Position numbers and translations under genes: made by a program. Of a DNA stretch of 64,000 nt, positions 42,993-55,310 are shown piece by piece. The stretch covers positions 25,870-89,869 of the forward strand of contig JAQGBZ010000257.1 in NCBI GenBank assembly GCA_034687125.1, given 5' to 3'. The stretch comes from Neelides folsomi. Lineage: Eukaryota > Arthropoda > Collembola > Neelipleona > Neelidae. Each line of letters starts with the position of its first letter. Position 1 is the stretch's first letter. A model generated the notes under the pieces. That model did no database searches and was not told the DNA's origin. It saw only the letters and a list, made by a program, of their open reading frames with translations.

Positions 42993-45900
42993 ATGAGTGT
43001 AGCTGTGGTGTTTGAAAATGACAAGTTGGAGGATCCGCTGATCCAAAAAACTCGTTCTCACTCCATCACGAAGGACTTTCCTCTTCCAGCGTGGTTGGAC
43101 GGGATGAAGTCGGAGGAAATGGACGGGAAAGCAGCGTCGTTCAATTCATTCCCACATTCACATTTGCAAAACAATACAGCAACAGGACATAATTACCAAC
43201 ACTTTATTAACCAACTTGGCCCTATACATTACGAAAAACCAGGTAAGAAATTATTTATTTAATATTTTCACATTTCCTCTTGCTTCAGTTTTATTCATTT
43301 AAAGGTGTCATTAAGCAGGTGAAATCATTTTTGTAATAATGCACAAGGCCTTTATTCGTTGTAATCTACGATTAGTTCTTAGGTTTAAAAGTAATTGAGA
43401 TAACTACTTACATACACATAGGTGAGTATATGTACCATATATTAAATATGCCATACTTTACATGGACCATCATCTAAACACATTTACCAAGTAGTTATGG
43501 GTTATGTAAAATATAAATAATGAAATTAGTGACAATAGGATATATGAATGTCCTGAATATAAAATATTTGGAATATACCATAGAATACAGACATATGTAT
43601 AATATGTATCTATATTTATATACCTAGTACCTTATATTAATACCATCGTAGGATAATTTAAGTAAATAGAGTTGGATAAACTGAGTTTTGTTAAAGAACG
43701 AAATCAATTAATACTACACGTAGGTTTTGGCATTACCTTATATTTATACCTGTATGTTATATAATGATTCTGTTATACCGTCGATACAAATCAAGCCACA
43801 TACATACTTATTGTTAGTATACTTAAAAGGGTGATGGCTTTAATTGATATAAGTATTAGTATATATTTAAATATATTGCCCATGTTAATTTGCATTACGC
43901 AATCAATCTTAAAATAGGATGAATGTAGAAAATGTAAGTTATAATTGTTATATTATTTTATATATGTTAGTATAAGAACAAATCCAAATACATAATGTTT
44001 CACTAATTGGATCAATTGTTCAAATAAAAATTAAAATATAAATATTATTGACATTTGAGCCAATTTCAGCAAAAATTACATACCGCTGTATCTTGCACTT
44101 TCATTAATATAATTGGCTCGGCTTGGCAATTATAGAATTTATAGATGACTTACTGAAAATCAGTATTATGAATTATAAATGAAATTCACTGCAGATTCAT
44201 TTTGTTGATATACCTTAATTAAAGATAACTCTCAATGTCAATATATCTTGCCTATTTACTAACTTTTATAATTCTATGATGACTTATTTATGACTTACAA
44301 CTATTTATGTGCTTGTACTTTCCGAGAAGACAATTTACTATTTACATTTTCCTATAGTATTTTTGAAAAAATTTGGTTTTACGTAAGCTACCAGAAAAAG
44401 AATGTTAAAGTGTGTTTTCTTACTAAATCGATAGTGGAGATTACGAATCTGATAGTCATTATGAATTAAAAGTTTCATTTAGTTGAAGTTAGTTAAATTT
44501 AAAAATGAAATTTTATTCAAACCATGTAAAGCAAGTTAAGGCAAGCATTACTACATGCTTACCTTAACTTACTACTACAAATTAATCGTCTAAATCACTA
44601 CTATCTTCATTTCTACGTGGAAGATCAGGATAATATAATGAAGAAGCAAGTTTACAGAAAAGGGAAAACCTGGAAATTTTCAAATAACATGCCTTCTTGA
44701 TAAATATGTATCTCGTTAAATAGTCACCTAGGAAATGTTTTTTCGATTTGCTGTAGCTTTTGCGTGCCTCCAAGAACCCTCAATAGAATTAGTATGAATT
44801 CCAGTTTTGGGATCTTTGAAGTGCAGTGAATGATTCACTTGCAAGAAGACAAAATCCGGGTCATCCAGAAGAGGTTTATACCCTTTCCAACAATCAGCAT
44901 AAATTGTCGTACCAGGAAGAACCCATTTCTTCACCAGCGGAACAAGAGTCTTTGCATCACGAGAGTCCACAATTTCCATAAAAATATTTTCACTTTCTCT
45001 TTCAATGCCTCCAAAAACCAAAGTACCATCGACATGATGCCCTCGGTGATGCTTCCTTTTCCCAAACTTGCTCTCATCAATTTCCACACTATCATAAAAG
45101 AAATGAAACAATAATTAAATAATTTCAAACCTAACCTAACCTAGCATAAAAGAAATAAAATAATACTTTATTTAAAATTAAACTTACATTTTACCCGGAC
45201 CTCCAATCTTTTGGCCTTTGTTAATCATGTCACCAAACACAACTTCGCGACAAAAGGAGCTCCAATTCACGGCAGATGTAATATTGATTTCACATTCAAG
45301 CGCAATGACTCGCAAAGGAACTTTTTCCACCCAAAGATGCACAAAAGCCAAGATTTGCCAAAGCTCAAGGTGGGAACTAGAAAAAAAGTGTTTTTCTTAT
45401 GCGCTGACTAAAAATAATATACAATGAATTAATTATGAATAACGATATAAAATAAGTATGATTATGATTTCTTAAACCTGCAACGAACACGCTTCTTGAA
45501 TTTTACCAAATGCCCGTCACAACCAAACCGAAATCCGTCTATCGAACTTTCAACTTTCCATAACTTCAATTTTCATCACAACTTTTTTGGCGCAATCCAA
45601 CTCCCCACATTTTGCGATTAAACCCAACTCCTGTGATTTCTGCACAATAACTCCCTCACTTTTCCATTTTAAAATTGTCTTTAGATTAATCGACATTGTT
45701 CAACTTTAAATTATAAATGAAGAAAATAAGAGTGAAAGGTGTGAACCAAAGTGAAAGGAGTGAAACAAAGAGAAAAGATAGAAGCAGACCCAAAGCGCGT
45801 AATTCAAAATTGGCGAAGGCAAATAAAGGATTAATTTTCATTTAGATAAATTTAACTTACTGTAACTTTTTAATTATAATTTTCCCTAAATAATTACCTT

Positions 45901-48900
45901 CAGATTCGTGATCTCCAGTATCGATTTAGTAAAATAAGACACTCTAACAACCTTTTTCTGCTGGCTTACGTAAACCAAATTTAGCCCTATTTTTTTAATT
46001 GAAGAAGTGTTTATAAGCTATTATTATTTAGTGGTTTTCTTTAGAAATGAAAAAATTAGATGAGACTAACGCTATTGATTAAAATGATCTGATGACAAAT
46101 AATCTAACTAAAAAACAAATGATACAAACATTAATATCGCTTTCAATAAAAATTGGAGATTTGACCTAAAAATAGCAAAATATACCTAACGATTAATTAT
46201 GTATGATATTACAACATATTACAAGATATTCAACCTTTATATAGAAACTGATTCACTTGGGAGTTTACCAAAACTGGGAGATGAAAATCCAGGATTGATT
46301 CTTGAAGATGATCCATCGACTCCTTCTTCAACCTCATTGTCTGATCAACAAGATGAGAAAGAAAAACCATCGAGTCGTAACCATTCGTCTGCATCTTCTG
46401 TGAATACATATGACCAATACGGGTTTTTCAATATTTACTGCATTTATAATTTTATCATTTAATTAATCTTTGAGCAGAGAAAAAATTAATTTAAGTAAAT
46501 TTTGACTGGAAATTGAATCATATTGATTTATGTTACTAGGTGAGGAGTGTGAATCAACAGGGTCTATATTTTAAGGACGGGATCAAAAGAATTGATCTCA
46601 TTTTGGTCTACGAAGATAGGACTAGACTTTTAGACTTTTCCAAAGAAAAGCGAAGAAAGATCTTCTTAAGGAATCTGACCGAAGAAGGATTAGAGATTGA
46701 AATTGATTATTCTGATGCTACAAAGGAAGTACTACTAATAATATATTTATGCAATCAGTCGACATGAAATGGTCAATAATGTATATTTGTGTAGTTTACT
46801 CAAGATTCAAGAACCCATTTTGTTAAAATTCATGCACCATGGCCCGTCCTCACAAAATATGCTGAGATAATGAACATGAAGATGCCCATTAAGGTAACAT
46901 CATTATAACGCATTTAAATAATACCATTCTATGCACTTCCATCCAATTAACAATGTCTACACTGCCTACTTATATTCTACATTACATAATATGCATAGGT
47001 CTATTAAATAGTTACATGTGTGTTTGTGTACAGAATGTAATAAGGGAAATTAATTTTTCCAAAATACTACATGCATATTTATACTGTCATGGTTCGACTC
47101 GTCCTCTGACATTCAAAGTGTCATGAAACACTCAACATGACATTGACACGATGAACATGAAATGGCATTAAAAGTTCAACTAATAAATATTTCTATTGGC
47201 TTAAGTATGCTTCGACATGCATTCGAAAGATACTCAATAGTATGTACTACCGACTGAATATATTTGTAGTATAAATAACTGCTAATACCATATCTGGTAT
47301 TGACTGTTAAGTATCAGTATGCTGTATTTGATATTTGAAAGTATAAAGTTATACTCTAACTAACATTGAGTAAATAGTTAAAACATATTTAATTAACTCA
47401 AAAACAAATTATTGAGAATTCTAAACATGCCTAATGGTATTAATTTTTGGTATTAGTATTTAACTCATTACTTATTAGCCAATTAAATATTCATTCGGCT
47501 TTGTTTTCGTGAATAATAAATATTTGGCATTAAATAGGCAATTTTCATACATGTAACGGATTTGATAGGAAGCCCATAAAAACTCTAACCCAATTAATTT
47601 AAATTTATCGCATAAAATTAGGTATTCATAATTTTTTAAATGGATAGTTTGTACATACCTAACATATGTGCATTAAGTATTAATTATTAGCCAAAATAAC
47701 ATTTATGCATTATTATTATTAATGTACTCTACTCGTATATGAATCGTATTAAAAAGAAAATTTCCAAAATGTAATACTAACAATTATCCTAGATGTATGT
47801 ACAATTTACATCTTTTAAATATAACAACTCAACAAAACAAAATAACACTTCATGCCAGAGGTGTCTATTTTATAATCTCCCTTTATATACCCTTAATGTG
47901 CAATAAAGTATGTATGTTTAATAAATAATTGGACTTCATAACATTGACCATGAGTGAGTTGAAATGCAAACTGAGGAGAGTAAAATTAATAGTAAATTAT
48001 CCTAAATTATATAAGTTTGTCAAGTTATTGATCTATATGAAGTAAACTACCGATGAATATCTACCATCTGAATATATGTATTAAATAGACAATTTCTAAT
48101 GTGGATAGAAGAGGAGTAATTTATTAATAGTATGCGTGTGGACTGAATAAAATCGATTGTTAATGTTGAACGATAACGTCATTTGAAATAATGACGTTTC
48201 CCTATTTATTTGATTCTCAACATAATTGGGAATTATCTTGAGAATTCTTCCAAATTATATCAATACAATCACACACATTTGCAAACGTCCTTCCCACAAT
48301 TCCGTCCCAGAGGTCTATTAATAATTCTCAGATTATAACAGTTTCTGGGTGTTTCCTTTAAATTTTCATTCAGTGTATAATAAAAGCTTATAATTTTACT
48401 CTCAGGGGGAAGGTTACAAAAATCACAATAAAGCTTGTCGTCTTTAGCTCTAAATCCTTGGTTAGGAAACATTAAAGCTCTTTTAAAAGCTGAAATTTTA
48501 GTTTTGATCATTTTGAAATAAAACTTTTAAAGCATTCTAAAGTGTAAATTATCCGCCCAATCTTATTTTAAAATATGACAGGTATTATGTTTGCATTTTC
48601 TTATTAATTTCTTCCAAATTTTATGTTCGGCGTAATACAAATATATGTGTAACTAGATAGGAAATATATTATTACCAACATATCTACATTTATGCACAAA
48701 AATTGGAATTATGCGTTGATCTCAAATAATGCTTTTTAATGCGATTTATGCAACACATATATTGCTTATTCGACTTAAAATTTAATGATTCATATGCATC
48801 TTAAATATCAGGAAGGCGAAGTGGGAAAAATATTGACATGCGATTTTATGTGAAAAATGCGATTCTTCGCCCTTATTTATAACTATAACCTAATTTAGGT

Positions 48901-51900
48901 ATTATTTACCTCAAACCAAGTGCTTAATTGCTTATATTCTTTTACGATTTCAAAGAAAAGATTCTAAACCATAATAAAATTAGAAAGCGAATCCTGTTAA
49001 TAAATAAATGACAAAAATCCAAGTTTATTCGAAATCCGACCTTAATGCTTACAAACCATTAATTCTATAGTAAATTTAATAACAATAAGACAAAAAAAAA
49101 TTATTAACATTATTAACATACAAGCTACAATGACCTTTTAAAAGTCTTAAAATATGTGGTTAAAATTCCGTCATTGTTCTTTAATGCTTTACTCTGGATT
49201 GGCAGAAACTCATCTCCATTTCATACAAAGCTTGGGTATGCCAAATTTTTATTATTAATTTAAAAATGAATTACATATATGAAATTCTCACAATTATATT
49301 GCTAAATAATACAGTTACAAATACACTATCTATGCTCAATATGTGACACAGTAATGGGCCATTGAAGTAAATTAATTACACATAAATACAATATACAATC
49401 TTGTCAAATCTTCACACACAAGTCTCAATAACACTTGTACACACGCATTGATTATTAATTAAATTTTAATATTTTTCATATATTATAATTATGCTTTCTT
49501 TTCTTCTTTAGATAATTGTCTCACTTAAAATTTTCATTTGTCGGTGCTTTACTCTCTATTCACTTTCGTAATATTTAATTAGCATCATAAAATGCCGTTT
49601 TCGCTTGTCTTTGTAATATTTGGGCTTACAAATACGATGAATTTCACATTTTGAGTTTGATCCAAAATATTTCGTATCTGCTAAATTTCCTCGCTATTTC
49701 TGCTGCTATTACTTTGTTGGTCTGTAACTGAAGAAGTTGAGGAATGATTTAGGAGAAGAAAATAGACAGTGTTGGAATGAAGAACCGCTTCTTCAATTCG
49801 CTTAAGATGAAATTATTTGATTACAATCATGAGAAAATTCCGCCTGAACCTTCATTTTTCATGGCTTCTTTCACCAGGCAAAAGGAAGAGTGGTAAGGAA
49901 AAGTTATTGCATTTCCATCTAAATAAATAAATATTCTTAAATAAGTGAACATTTTAAATAATTCAAGTTATGACAAGTTGCAATTTATGACTCAAGTGTA
50001 TCCATTAATGTTTACACTGTGTTCTTTGCATAAGGATATTCTGTGCACAATTCAAATTTTGTTGGATATAATCAAGTATTAATAATTTTTTTTTTAATAT
50101 TACAATAGTTTTATAATAAAGGATAGAGAAACATTTTTCACATCAGCCCAGAGAAGCCAAATTGTTTGGCAAATATTATCCCGAGTCAAATTCGGAGAAG
50201 GGGCGAGGGACAAGGTAAACACATTTTCCCATTCTGGTCTTATTTAATGCATTTTCTACATGTTTGCTTTAACGGCTAACGTCACTCAAATTACAAATAA
50301 TTGGTGAATTATAACAAAAATTGTTATGACGAAGGCTGGAATCAAGCGGTTGTTGAATGACGGAACCTTTGAGACTTCATATCCTCTACACGAAGGACCT
50401 TACGACGAAGATGATCCACTTGGAGAATCCAACGATCGGAGAGTAAGACAATTAAAACCCAACTCATTAATATATACGAATAAATAGGATTAATTAATTA
50501 TTTGTTTACATTTTCAGCTTCTGTATACTGAATGGGCCCATTTTAGCAATTGGTATAAGAAGCAGCCGTTGTGGTTGATTCGTCGCTATTTTGGGGACAA
50601 AGTTGGACTTTATTTTGCATGGCTTGGGTTTTACACGGGGATGTTGATTCCAGCCGCAATTGTTGGAATTCTTTGCTTTCTCTTTGGAATTGCAACCATT
50701 GACTCTGATTACAATACTCCTAGGTCGGGAAAATTTTAAATTTTAACTCAAATCATTGTTTAATCCTTACAATTCATTTATATCATTTATAAATGATGTT
50801 TTACATTTAAGTCGGGAAATCTGTGATAACAACATTGGCGGTGGTCTTGTAATGTGTCCGTTGTGTGGGAAATGCGCTCTTTGGCAACTGCAAGACTCCT
50901 GCACGTTCTCAAAATTAACTTATTTCTTCGACAATCCTGCAACAGTTTTCTTCGCCGTATTCATGGCCTTTTGGGGTAAATCATATATTTTAATCATTTT
51001 CAATTATGCAATTATATATGAATGCTAAAACAATTCTTGTGTTAAAACATGCCACTATGTAGGATATATTTATCTCATGTTTTCTTTTGAAGTTTTTTTA
51101 TAAAACTTAATAATTATTGATTATATTATGATTTAATTTCTGATTAAATAACTAAAATTACTAAAATTACTAAAATTTTACTTTGCAGCAACATCATTTT
51201 TGGAGTTTTGGAAGCGAAAGCATGCTGTGATATCATGGGAATGGGATCTCCACAATTACGAAGTTGAAGAAGAACCACGGCCAGAATTCGAAGCCGCTGT
51301 GACAACATTTCGAATCAATCCAGTCACACAAGCCCCTGAACCTTTTTTGTCATTTTGGAGCAAATCGATTCGGATGTTGGTCGTCTCTTCGTTGGTTTTT
51401 CTCCTTCTCTTCATCGTGGGGTTTGTCGTTGTAGGAATTATCATCTATCGGCTTGTCATGACGAGTTTACTGTACTCAAGCAAACCAGAATATAATACAA
51501 CTACTGAAGACTTTCTAATCGACAATTCTAAGATCATAACTTCCGTTTCTGCTGCGATTATCAATCTCATCATTGTCGTATTTTTACACAATGTGAGGAT
51601 TTAAAAAATTTCATGTTACATAAAATAATACATTAGTATAAGTATTAGACATTACTCAGAGCACACGTTACCTATACATATGTATATGTATATTAGAAGT
51701 TTTTACTATGTATTCTTTACAATAAATGTTAAATTATAATAATTACATGTAAATATAAAAGCAACAAATTGATCATTTCTCTTCTAGAGAGTTTACTACA
51801 AAGTTGCAATTTGGCTCACCGACAGTGAATATCCAAGGACTCAAACTGAATATGAGGACAGTTTCACTTTCAAAATGTTTCTTTTCCAATTCATCAACTA

Positions 51901-53857
51901 TTACTCATACTTAATTTATATTGCATTTTTCAAGGTATCTTAAATATTAAATTATTGTTTCAAGTACTACTACAAATATATATTGTAGTATTTCATAATT
52001 ACTTTTGTACAAAGTTAATAGTGCTTGTATTTATAATTGTATTTGTATGTATATCTTATATTGTAAATACAAATAGGATATGTATTAAACATAGAGTTTT
52101 GTTTGAATCAGGGCCGATTCTTCAAATATCCAGGAGACGAATCGGACAATAGTTTTGAGAAAATTCGCGGAGATATGTGCGATCCTGCAGGATGTCTCTC
52201 CGAACTTTTCATCCAACTTTCAATTATTATGATTGGGAAACAATTCTTTAACAACTTTATGGAACTATTTTTACCGTAATTTTCTTGACAATCATATTTA
52301 CATTTAATAAAATATATTCAACAAAGTCAACTAGGTATTTATATTCAATCTTAATATTTATATAAAGGCAAAAGTATTGGAATTACATATATAAATTTAT
52401 TTTTTTTATGTAGAAAATTGACCAATTGGTATCGAAGGATTCGTTTCACCTCTTCAATTGACCCCGATAGTCCTGTGTTTCTCTCTCGATGGGAAATGGA
52501 TTTTAATCTGAAGAAAGTTGACCAACTTGCACTTTTTCAAGAATACTTGGAAATGGGTATGGAAAACTAATATAATTACAGTTAGTGTACTCTATGTATT
52601 ATTTTGATTTTCAAATTGTCAAATTAAAGAAAAAACGAATTACGATTTTTACAGTCATCCAATATGGATTTGTAACTCTTTTTGTGGCGGCTTTTCCGCT
52701 TGCACCTCTTTTCGCACTATTAAATAACATTGTTGAGATTCGTCTTGATGCCTACAAATGGATAACTCAATTGAGACGGCCGTTAGCTGAACGAGTGGAA
52801 GATATTGGTGCTTGGTATGGAATCCTTCAAGGAATTACATACACATCTGTCGTCACAAATGTAAAACTTAGTTGATATAACATTGATAAATATAATAAAT
52901 AACAGACTAATAAAACTAATAATATTAACAGTAAAAATTAAATAGTTTTATTAAATTATTTTATTCCTACTTAGGCCTTTGTGATAGCTTACACCAGCGA
53001 CATTATTCCCAGACTCGTTTATAAATATTCAAATAATGGAACATTAAATGGATATATCAACATGTCTCTCTCGTGTAATTTAAATTCTTAAATAATTTAT
53101 AATAACAGTTTATTAATTCAACTTATAATTGAGAGTTATACTATCAAAAGTAATTTAAATTACTGATATAGAAATCATAAACAAATAAATTATCATATTT
53201 AATGTATAAATTTATTAATTGAGATTAATAGTGTGTAGTGATTAGAGAATAAAGTTTTTTTAAACTTTAGATTACCCAACGGACCATTACAATTACTCTT
53301 GGCAGAAGTCTTTCAAAGAAACAAATTACACTTATTGCCGTTATCGGGGATATTATGAAAATACAACTGAAATTGACATCACCCCTTCGCATTCCTTCCC
53401 ATATTGGCACATCCTCGCTGCCAGACTCACATTCATTGCTGTTTTTGAGGTATTTATTTTAAATGATAAAAGGAAAATTATTCTGACCAAAATCTTTACA
53501 AACGTCATTTAAAAATGCATTATTTCATCAAACTTTGACTCCTTTCAGCATTTGGCATTTGCACTCACGGGGATCATGGCATTTGCAATTCCTGACGTTC
53601 CGAAAGAGATTCGAATTCAGATTCAGCGAGAAAGACTCCTCGCCACGGAAGCTCTTTTTGAAAATGATCTGGCAAAATTGCAAAGAGAAAAAATATCTCA
53701 ACTTGATTCCTCCGTTCCTCATTCACACACTGCAAATGGGCTCAGGAGGGAGTCGAAAATCAGCAACATTGGAAACTACAACAGCCAAAGCATTTACAGA
53801 ACCTATCCAAATCGAAATGACCTTCTAAATAGTATCAATCATTCAAACCATCTTTGA
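42993..53857 (+). CDS. Anoctamin (TMEM16 family) channel/scramblase, 17 exons
   Basis: Calcium-activated anion channel or phospholipid scramblase of the plasma or inner membranes. Proposed exons: 42993-43242, 46245-46422, 46545-46728, 46795-46893, 49753-49892, 50109-50214, 50335-50442, 50518-50723, 50812-50975, 51189-51592, 51788-51934, 52112-52275, 52414-52556, 52655-52860, 52975-53074, 53271-53449, 53549-53857. All join in frame, giving about 1028 aa, normal for the family. Exons 3-7 encode the cytosolic dimerisation domain ([42 protein letters not shown]); exons 8-17 encode the ten-helix membrane part. All six calcium ligands of characterised TMEM16 proteins are present: Asn/Glu in TM6 (52250, 52262), EYLE in TM7 (52541, 52550) and Glu/Asp of EIRLD in TM8 (52735, 52747). 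The exon 2/3 junction is ambiguous: 46399 joined to 46540 also keeps frame (1022 aa). It resembles the ANO1-7 group, not ANO8/10; I cannot choose the subtype. Confidence 0.9.
43243..44374 (+). other. Anoctamin intron 1, part before the Merlin insertion
   Basis: AT-rich intronic DNA with many TATATA/TACATA strings. It follows a consensus donor (GTAAGA) after exon 1. No further exon or RNA gene is seen. The intron continues after the transposon to 46244 and totals 3002 bp. Confidence 0.6.
44375..44452. repeat. Left terminal inverted repeat of the Merlin element
   Basis: Pairs with about 45900-45976 in inverted orientation, with scattered mismatches and one-base indels. Confidence 0.7.
44533..44570. 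repeat. Hairpin just beyond the transposase stop
   Basis: Arms 44533-44548 and 44555-44570 pair at 15 of 16 positions around a 6-base loop. It lies inside the Merlin element, 12 bases downstream of the transposase stop on the minus strand. It may act in 3' end formation or be a leftover of the subterminal structure. Confidence 0.55.
44582..45696 (-). pseudogene. Merlin transposase, inactivated by two frameshifts
   Basis: Cut-and-paste transposase related to the bacterial IS1595/ISXO2 DDE family. Proposed exons on the minus strand are 45696-45478, 45376-45188 and 45088-44582, with GT-AG introns of 101 and 99 bp whose phases agree. Exon 1 has an N-terminal helix-rich part and a short zinc-ribbon-like end (DGFRFGC ... 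VRC). Exon 2 gives the linker ([21 protein letters not shown]). Exon 3 gives the catalytic core: VEIDESKFG with the first Asp, [11 protein letters not shown] with the second, and [13 protein letters not shown] with the Glu. The triad is intact, but one frame break lies at about 45551-45560 and another at the six-base T run 44738-44743 (plus strand), before the terminal [11 protein letters not shown] segment. It is therefore non-functional as written, unless the homopolymer break is a sequencing error. Confidence 0.75.
45900..45976. repeat. Right terminal inverted repeat of the Merlin element
   Basis: Reverse complement of the left end at 44375-44452, with mismatches; GCTTACGTAAACC forms the extreme tip. 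Confidence 0.7.
46894..49752 (+). other. Anoctamin intron 4 (AT-rich, 2.9 kb)
   Basis: Lies between the exon ending in KMPIK and the exon starting EKKIDSVG. It is mostly AT-rich sequence without repeats I can classify; the one notable frame is the minus-strand ORF at 48269-48511. Confidence 0.6.
48269..48511 (-). pseudogene. BED/CGGBP1-like zinc-finger ORF remnant
   Basis: An ATG-started frame of 80 aa, antisense in anoctamin intron 4. Residues near the middle ([14 protein letters not shown]) resemble the DNA-binding finger of hAT-derived CGGBP1-like or BED proteins, with a CxxC pair preceded by a short basic Phe/Asp segment. No matching His/Cys pair follows in the right spacing and no transposase domain is nearby, so it is most likely a fragment of an old hAT-type element. 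Chance resemblance is possible. Confidence 0.25.
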
Positions 53858-54234
53858 AATAATATAATAATTTAGACTTGGTTTAACAATTTACTTTTTT
53901 ATCTTAATGATTTAATATTTAAATCATTAAGATTGAATACAAATCTTTGGGTCCAATCCTGATAACATTTTAAATAATTAATCGAGTTCAAATCATAAAC
54001 ATGAGTAAAATATGACACTCAACAAAGTATTTTTATCTAAAATGCAGAACATGCTTAATTTTGTATAAATATACATAATATGTATAATAATTCAAACAGA
54101 TTATTATTATTACTACAAGTATTATATACACAGTAGTAGGGGGATTATACCTAGTCATGTATATATAAATATATAACATTAAGTACTACAAATATCCTAC
54201 ATATTTAAAAAAACTAGTTAATTGTTAATTGAAC
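53858..54234. other. Anoctamin 3' flank
   Basis: AT-rich DNA downstream of the anoctamin stop codon, presumably 3' UTR and spacer. No clear AATAAA signal is seen close to the stop. A nearly palindromic TTAATGATTTAA...TTAAATCATTAA pair lies at about 53904-53930. Confidence 0.4.
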
Positions 54235-54893
54235 GTGTACCGCGGTGAGCAACTGCTATTTGGTACACAATACATACCGAGTTAGTACTCAACTACCCAT
54301 ACAATCTAGTACTCAACTGCCCACTACCAAATTAATACATTAGAGTTCCTATGATGGCTCCAAAGTAGTACCCATAAAGGTGGGCGAATCCCGGTCTGTC
54401 GGGCAGTCGGGCTCGGGCTCAAGAAATGCATTATTTGATCGGGCTCGGGCGGGTAATAAAAAAACATGATTGGTCGGGTCCGGGCAGGGGAAGCCCGATC
54501 GGGCAATATCGGGTAAAACCGGGCAAATACGGAAATTAATAATTAAATATATGCAATAAATTACTTTGTATCAATAATTATAATTTATTTAAAAGAATAA
54601 ATGATTAAACAATACAAATTTAAAATAATATATTTGAATAAAAAGAATTGATTCGTCGAATATATATTTAATACAATCTAGGTTGTAAAAAGATTTTTTT
54701 CTATAATTTTATTTGACAATGTAATATAAATTTTAGTAGTTCATTGGTATAGAATTTAATTAATTGCAAATGCAAAAACAATTTATATTGTTATTTTATT
54801 ATGGGTGATTGGGTACTAGATTGGATGGGTAGTTGAGTACTACCTTGGTGTGTAGTGTGTACCAAATAGTATTTGCCACCACGGTGTGGTTTA
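54235..54893. mobile_element. Non-autonomous element with ~90-bp inverted ends
   Basis: The left end (about 54235-54323) and the right end (about 54801-54893) are imperfect reverse complements. They share CTATTTGGTACACA, AGTACTCAACTACCCAT and CAATCTAGTAC in the same order. The roughly 660-bp unit has no transposase frame. Its interior holds a striking CGGGC-rich patch (54378-54530) followed by AT-rich DNA; that patch resembles subterminal regions of some hAT elements and may be a nested insertion. I could not fix the exact ends or a target duplication. Confidence 0.6.
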
Positions 54894-54996
54894 TAAATGT
54901 ATTTAATAAAATTATATCACTGTAGAAATCTTCATTTTTTTATTATAAACAATTAAATAATTTAACTCTAAACATGTATTTTTACAAAAGTCTTTA

Positions 54997-55310
54997 TTGT
55001 CGGTATCTTCTGTGGTGGTTGTAGCGACCCACGGCTTGTCTCTTCACCCTCGTCACAATTTGTTTGGTAAAAGACAACTCGATCAAATTCTTCCTGACCA
55101 ACCGCAAAATTTGTGCGATTGTCCTATCCTGGTCTTGGTAACCATCCTTTTGGAGGCCCAGGCCCAAACAAATTTAATAAAAGTTAAAGATTACTTCGAG
55201 CTATTAGAAATAGTTAAACACAAAAAATCTTTCCAATCTCATTTTCTATCCTTAATTTACCAAAAGTTCTTTCGATTTCTACTCGTTTCGCCCATTTAAA
55301 TATTGAATGC
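54997..55310 (-). pseudogene. Possible DDE transposase relic
   Basis: Two short minus-strand frames. Near 55295-55220 the reading KRVEIERTFGKLR looks like the C-terminal E-containing motif of PIF/Harbinger or IS5-like transposases, followed by a stop. A second frame ending near 55011 is basic (IVTRVKRQAVGRYNHHRRYR) and unassigned. No complete domain, no inverted repeats. The resemblance rests on about a dozen residues. Confidence 0.2.

Larger units (their letters stand above)
44375..45976 (-). mobile_element. Merlin-family DNA transposon in anoctamin intron 1
   Basis: A 1602-bp element with long imperfect terminal inverted repeats: the left arm (44375 to about 44452) and the right arm (about 45900 to 45976) match as reverse complements over roughly 78 bases. 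Both ends start GGTTT(T)ACGTAAGC. AAATTT abuts both outer ends; because it is self-complementary it may be part of the repeat or a short target duplication. I could not find the 8-9-bp duplication usual for Merlin. The interior encodes an IS1595/ISXO2-type DDE transposase on the minus strand, which defines the Merlin superfamily. It lies antisense to the host gene and is confined to the intron. Confidence 0.8.

Noticed and set aside
45129-45143. Three tandem CCTAA units like the arthropod telomere repeat
   Set aside because: Only three units, inside the second transposase intron; too short to be an interstitial telomere.
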